From NCBI GenBank assembly GCA_030591305.1, contig JAUVBI010000117.1:1-9263 (forward strand): a stretch of DNA of 9,263 nt, in the 5' to 3' direction. The stretch comes from Pseudomonadota bacterium (GTDB lineage Bacteria > Pseudomonadota > Gammaproteobacteria > Pseudomonadales > Halieaceae). This document shows, one piece after another, positions 6,592 to 9,263 of this stretch. The notes beneath the pieces are model-generated. The model did not search any database. It was not told the DNA's origin and saw only the letters and a list, made by a program, of their open reading frames with translations. Every line of letters begins with the position of its first letter. The stretch's first letter is position 1. Position numbers and translations under genes: made by a program.

Positions 6592-7183
6592 AATCCACGC
6601 CCTTGCGTGCTTTTATTCCGGAGGTGTAGGCGTGCCGCAGCTCTTTGATCTCCGAGATGGTATCCATGGCATCGGCAAGTTTACTACCGCCACCGCGACC
6701 GGTGACCACAACACTCTGCTGCGCAGGGCGAAGCTTTATTGCGTCGATAATCTCGGCTTCATCGAGGTATTTGAAGGCGATCATATAAGTGAGTTCATCC
6801 AGAATAACCAGGTCGAAACTGCTGTCAGCCAACATCCGTTTAGCCTCCACCCAGGTCTTTTTGGCGGCGCTGATATCACCATTGCGGTCCTGGGTGTCCC
6901 AGGTAAAGCCTGTGCCCATCTGATAAAAATCTATTTGCGGGCAGTGCTCACGCAGATAAATTTCTTCGCCTGAAAGCTGCTTCCCTTTAATGAACTGAAC
7001 AACACCGATTTTTTGGTCGTAGCCCAGCGCGCGCATCACCATGCCAAAGGCCGAGCTGGACTTGCCCTTGCCGTTTCCCGTGAGTAGCACGGAAACGCCC
7101 CGCTCGGTATCGGCAGAGGCGATTGCAGCATCTACATTCGCCTTTTGTTTTTTCATGGCGGCTTTGTGTTTTGAGTCGCTCAC
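6587..7183 (-). CDS. cobO: Corrinoid (cob(I)yrinic acid a,c-diamide) adenosyltransferase, CobA/CobO/BtuR type
   Basis: Cytoplasmic enzyme that transfers the 5'-deoxyadenosyl group of ATP to reduced cobalt(I) corrinoids, making the adenosylcobalamin form. It has 198 residues (E. coli BtuR 196) and aligns along its length. Features: a modified P-loop TGNGKGKSSS (35-44), VVQFIKGKQ (61-69), TGFTWDTQDR (91-100), FDLVILDELTY (123-133), VVVTGRG (158-164) and a C-terminal GIKARKGVDY. The start is GTG (7183), backed by an AGGGG Shine-Dalgarno 7 nt upstream and by the match of MSDSKHK to the E. coli MSDERYQ N-terminus. It lies 26 nt after btuB and its TAG overlaps the probable btuC start. Its place inside an uptake operon points to salvage of imported B12 rather than de novo synthesis. 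btuR is an equally valid symbol. Confidence 0.95.
   Translation of the reverse strand: MSDSKHKAAMKKQKANVDAAIASADTERGVSVLLTGNGKGKSSSAFGMVMRALGYDQKIGVVQFIKGKQLSGEEIYLREHCPQIDFYQMGTGFTWDTQDRNGDISAAKKTWVEAKRMLADSSFDLVILDELTYMIAFKYLDEAEIIDAIKLRPAQQSVVVTGRGGGSKLADAMDTISEIKELRHAYTSGIKARKGVDY
6600..6604 (-). promoter_or_regulatory. Candidate Shine-Dalgarno AAGGG for btuC inside cobO
   Basis: AAGGG on the minus strand lies 5 nt upstream of ATT 6594 and 8 nt upstream of ATT 6591, within the last codons of cobO. It supports initiation at one of these codons rather than at TTG 6507. Confidence 0.35.
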
Positions 7184-7209
7184 CTGATTACCCCTGCATG
7201 GCTATTTCT

Positions 7210-9081
7210 CTAGAAAGAGTAGCGTACACCAGCGTAGCCTGCAGTTCCCGAAGTATTATAAGTGGGAACTTCCTCATAATCTTCGTCCAGCAGGTTTTCT
7301 ATTCGCGCGAAGATTTCCAAGCCGTCTAATACCTGGTACCGCGCAGTCAGATCCAGTACTTCATAGTCATCAATGTCTACTCCAAAGCTGTCTACAGCAT
7401 CATGTGAGCTGCGGGCAAACAGGTTGATGGCTAACATGCCCCCCAACGGCCTGTAGCTGACTCCTATGTTGGCCAGGTGCTTGGGCGCGCGCAGGCGCTG
7501 ATCTCCATCGGGGTCCTCTGCCTCATTGTAGGTGTAATTGCCGCTGAAGAACCAGCTATCTGCCACTGGAATTTCGCCAACAAGCTCTACACCTTTGGAG
7601 GAGGATTCCCCCTTGAATTGTAAGTAGCCGGAAAAGTTGCTCAGGTCAAAATCGATCAGGTCATCAATTTTCTGGTCGAAGTACACTGCCTCCACAACAA
7701 TGCCACCATCGCCGTAATAGGCAAGGCCCAGATCGAAACCCTCGGTGGTTTCCTCAATCAGGTCAGTTTCAGACGCCGGAAATGTGGCAAAAGGGCCGTT
7801 GTTATAGGAAATTTCAAACAGGCTGGGCGCGCGGAAGCCGGTGCCGTAACTCGCCTTGAATTTCAGTTCTCCACTCGAAATATTTATCAGGTAAGCAGTG
7901 CTGGCGCGCCAGGACGTATGCGTATCAAAGTCGTCGTTGTCATCGTAGCGGACACCGGCTGTGACAAAGAATCGTTCGCTGAAGCCACCCTGGTACTCGG
8001 CGTAATAGCCGATCTGGTCGCGATCGCTGTCAAAACTCCCATCATCGATGGACTCTGTTTCGAAATCGATGCCGTAGACCAGGCGCAGTGCGTCATCGCC
8101 GGTCCAGGTTCCAAGGTATTCAACGCGTTCCAGGCCACCGTCGGTGGCGAAGCTGCTCAGGCCCTCGGAAAAAAAAGTCCGTTCGGTGCTCGAGTCGCTA
8201 TAAGCGAGTTTGTGGCTGAAAGACCCTGTGCCGATTTCGGCGGTAGCGCGATAGCTGGTTTGGCCAAAGCTGTCGCTACAGTCATCCACTGTGTTGAATG
8301 TAATACTACTGAAACAGCTGTCATAGTCATTATCTGCATCGACATCGTGGGCGATAAACTCGAACCGCAGTGCTTCACTGGGGCTCCAACCAAAGCGGCC
8401 GTGGACTGTGGTATTTTCATAACCGTCGTCATCCTGCAGCACCGTGTCAGTGGTGCGAGAATTAAAGCCATCCGTTTGGTAGTCCGAGGCAAAAATATTG
8501 AAATTCAGGGTGTCGTTTCCACCACCCAGAGAGCCGGCGTATTGCTGGGTGCCATAGCGGCCACCCTGGGCGCTTACATCACCGTCGATGCCAGATCCTG
8601 TGCTGCGACTCTCAATATTTACGACCCCACCGGCATCCGCGCCATACATCAGGCCCTGGGGGCCACGCAGAATTTCCACACGGGAGATACCCGTGCTCTG
8701 TAAATGCTCCCAGCGAGGGGATACCTGGGTGCCGGAGCTGTCAGAAATATCGATGCCGTCGAGCAGCACCAGGGTGCGGTATCCCGCCTCACCGCGAATA
8801 CGCAGGGCAGTGGCTTTGCCCGCGCCGCCAGCACTGCTCACCGATACAGAGGGCTGGTTGCGTAACACATCCACCAGGGAATTATAGCCACGGTCTTCAA
8901 TATCCTGTTCCGTAATAAGGGAAACCGAGGTGCCAATTTGCCGCAGGGGCATTTCGACCCTGGAAGAAGTGATAATGACTTCCTCCAGTTTTTTGTTTGC
9001 AAAAGCGGGTGCAGAGACTGTGAAAACAGTCGCCAGGGCAAATGCAGTCCGCTTGGTAGGAAGCTTTGTAAAAGTTGTCAT
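7210..9081 (-). CDS. btuB: TonB-dependent outer-membrane cobalamin receptor BtuB
   Basis: Outer-membrane beta-barrel that binds B12 and imports it using TonB energy. It has 623 residues, against 614 in E. coli. Signal peptide 1-28 (cleavage after PAFA), TonB box LEEVIITSS (32-40), plug domain about 45-160 with LRNQPSVSV, LRIRGEAG, TLVLLDGI, VEILRGPQGLMYGADAGGVVNI, then the barrel. The end is typical: RIENLLDEDYEEV...GYAGVRYSF with a terminal Phe. The barrel carries Asp-rich stretches (for example DDDGYENT, DADNDYD, DDNDDFD) in positions where BtuB loops bind calcium; calcium binding here is inferred. The ATG at 9081 is preferred over an in-frame GTG at 9093, because that GTG overlaps the Shine-Dalgarno GAGGA (9091-9087). 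It is the first gene of the operon, directly downstream of a cobalamin riboswitch. Confidence 0.93.
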   Translation of the reverse strand: MTTFTKLPTKRTAFALATVFTVSAPAFANKKLEEVIITSSRVEMPLRQIGTSVSLITEQDIEDRGYNSLVDVLRNQPSVSVSSAGGAGKATALRIRGEAGYRTLVLLDGIDISDSSGTQVSPRWEHLQSTGISRVEILRGPQGLMYGADAGGVVNIESRSTGSGIDGDVSAQGGRYGTQQYAGSLGGGNDTLNFNIFASDYQTDGFNSRTTDTVLQDDDGYENTTVHGRFGWSPSEALRFEFIAHDVDADNDYDSCFSSITFNTVDDCSDSFGQTSYRATAEIGTGSFSHKLAYSDSSTERTFFSEGLSSFATDGGLERVEYLGTWTGDDALRLVYGIDFETESIDDGSFDSDRDQIGYYAEYQGGFSERFFVTAGVRYDDNDDFDTHTSWRASTAYLINISSGELKFKASYGTGFRAPSLFEISYNNGPFATFPASETDLIEETTEGFDLGLAYYGDGGIVVEAVYFDQKIDDLIDFDLSNFSGYLQFKGESSSKGVELVGEIPVADSWFFSGNYTYNEAEDPDGDQRLRAPKHLANIGVSYRPLGGMLAINLFARSSHDAVDSFGVDIDDYEVLDLTARYQVLDGLEIFARIENLLDEDYEEVPTYNTSGTAGYAGVRYSF

Positions 9082-9087
9082 GATATT

Positions 9088-9117
9088 CCTCACGCCAGTA
9101 AACAGGGGCTAATGAGG
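9088..9117 (-). promoter_or_regulatory. Putative RBS-sequestering hairpin of the btuB leader
   Basis: On the minus strand CCTCA (9117-9113) can pair with TGAGG (9092-9088), which contains the btuB Shine-Dalgarno. Inside it GCC (9109-9107) pairs with GGC (9096-9094), leaving a 10-nt loop. A competing pairing is possible: GGAGGG (9176-9171) with CCCTCC (9122-9117), which would free the Shine-Dalgarno. This fits translational control by the riboswitch. No terminator T-tract is present. Pairings were found by eye. Confidence 0.45.
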
Positions 9118-9198
9118 GAGGGTACAGAAGGAGATGTAATGCCAGGGGCACCAGAGCGCCTTTAATGAAGCCCTCCGCTCCATTGATATAAAGTTTGT

Positions 9199-9263
9199 CC
9201 AGGCAGGTGTCGGGCTGGTAGCGATGCTACATTACCGTTGCGGGGGCAGCGGTGGTCTGGGCC
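9199..9263 (-). ncRNA. Cobalamin (B12/AdoCbl) riboswitch aptamer, 3' part; 5' end lies outside the window
   Basis: RNA sensor that binds cobalamin and lowers expression of B12 uptake genes. On the minus strand the conserved core GCTGCCCCCGCAACGGTAAT (9250-9231) is followed by a small hairpin GTAGC-atc-GCTAC (9230-9218) and by a B12 box AGCCCGACACCTGCC (9216-9202). These are the conserved 3' elements of the class in the right order and spacing. The 5' P1/P3 segments would lie beyond base 9263. The B12 box is 15 nt here, whereas forms such as AGCCCGGAGACCTGCC have 16. It sits about 120 nt upstream of btuB and probably controls the whole operon. Confidence 0.88.

Noticed and set aside
6245..6973. 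242-codon plus-strand ORF spanning btuC and cobO
   Set aside because: It is antisense to two well-identified genes, with no domain, Shine-Dalgarno or membrane pattern of its own.
7918..8703. 261-codon plus-strand ORF antisense to btuB
   Set aside because: It lies wholly inside a clearly coding btuB frame, resembles no family I know, has low-complexity composition, and fits a mirror of btuB codon bias.
9109..9183. 24-codon ORF on the minus strand in the btuB leader (ATG at 9183, TAG at 9111-9109), a possible leader peptide
   Set aside because: There is no Shine-Dalgarno before its ATG, no codon pattern linked to B12 or methionine regulation, and the region is better explained as riboswitch expression platform.

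Overview
The window is typical gammaproteobacterial chromosome. Its proteins read closest to E. coli-type YhbW, SstT, BtuF, BtuC, BtuR and BtuB. A free-living, probably marine or environmental gammaproteobacterium fits, but the genus cannot be fixed from this sequence. The region is gene-dense. The longest non-coding stretches are about 155-170 bp (metY/sstT) and about 180 bp (upstream of btuB), so no gap over 300 bases needs explaining. I see no tRNA, rRNA, CRISPR array, insertion sequence or phage gene.

Layout, left to right. Positions 1-967 (minus) hold a nearly complete YhbW-like flavin monooxygenase that runs off the left edge. Diverging from it at 1055-1270 (plus) is a small DUF1653 protein. 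Its stop codon abuts that of metY (1271-2545, minus), an O-acetylhomoserine sulfhydrylase. A 167-bp divergent intergenic region with two inverted copies of an imperfect palindrome separates metY from sstT (2713-3897, plus), a sodium:serine/threonine symporter. The sstT stop overlaps the stop of the next minus-strand gene within a CTAG.

The right 5.4 kb is one minus-strand cobalamin (vitamin B12) salvage operon, in transcription order: a cobalamin riboswitch cut by the right window edge (9263-9199), btuB outer-membrane receptor (9081-7210), cobO/btuR corrinoid adenosyltransferase (7183-6587), btuC permease (about 6591-5542), btuD ATPase (5545-4766) and btuF periplasmic binding protein (4757-3894). 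Together these would capture B12 at the outer membrane, pass it through the periplasm to the inner-membrane ABC importer, and adenosylate it in the cytoplasm. Spacing is tight throughout (26 nt, about -5 nt, -4 nt, 8 nt), which suggests one transcript with translational coupling.

The most interesting details are: (i) the btuC reading frame encodes its first membrane helix upstream of any ATG, GTG or TTG, implying an ATT start overlapping the cobO stop or a frame lesion; (ii) the riboswitch has a B12 box one nucleotide shorter than the usual form and is followed by a hairpin that can hide the btuB Shine-Dalgarno sequence; (iii) paired palindromes lie over a possible metY promoter. I found no clearly novel system; this is a well-organised but recognisable B12 uptake locus.
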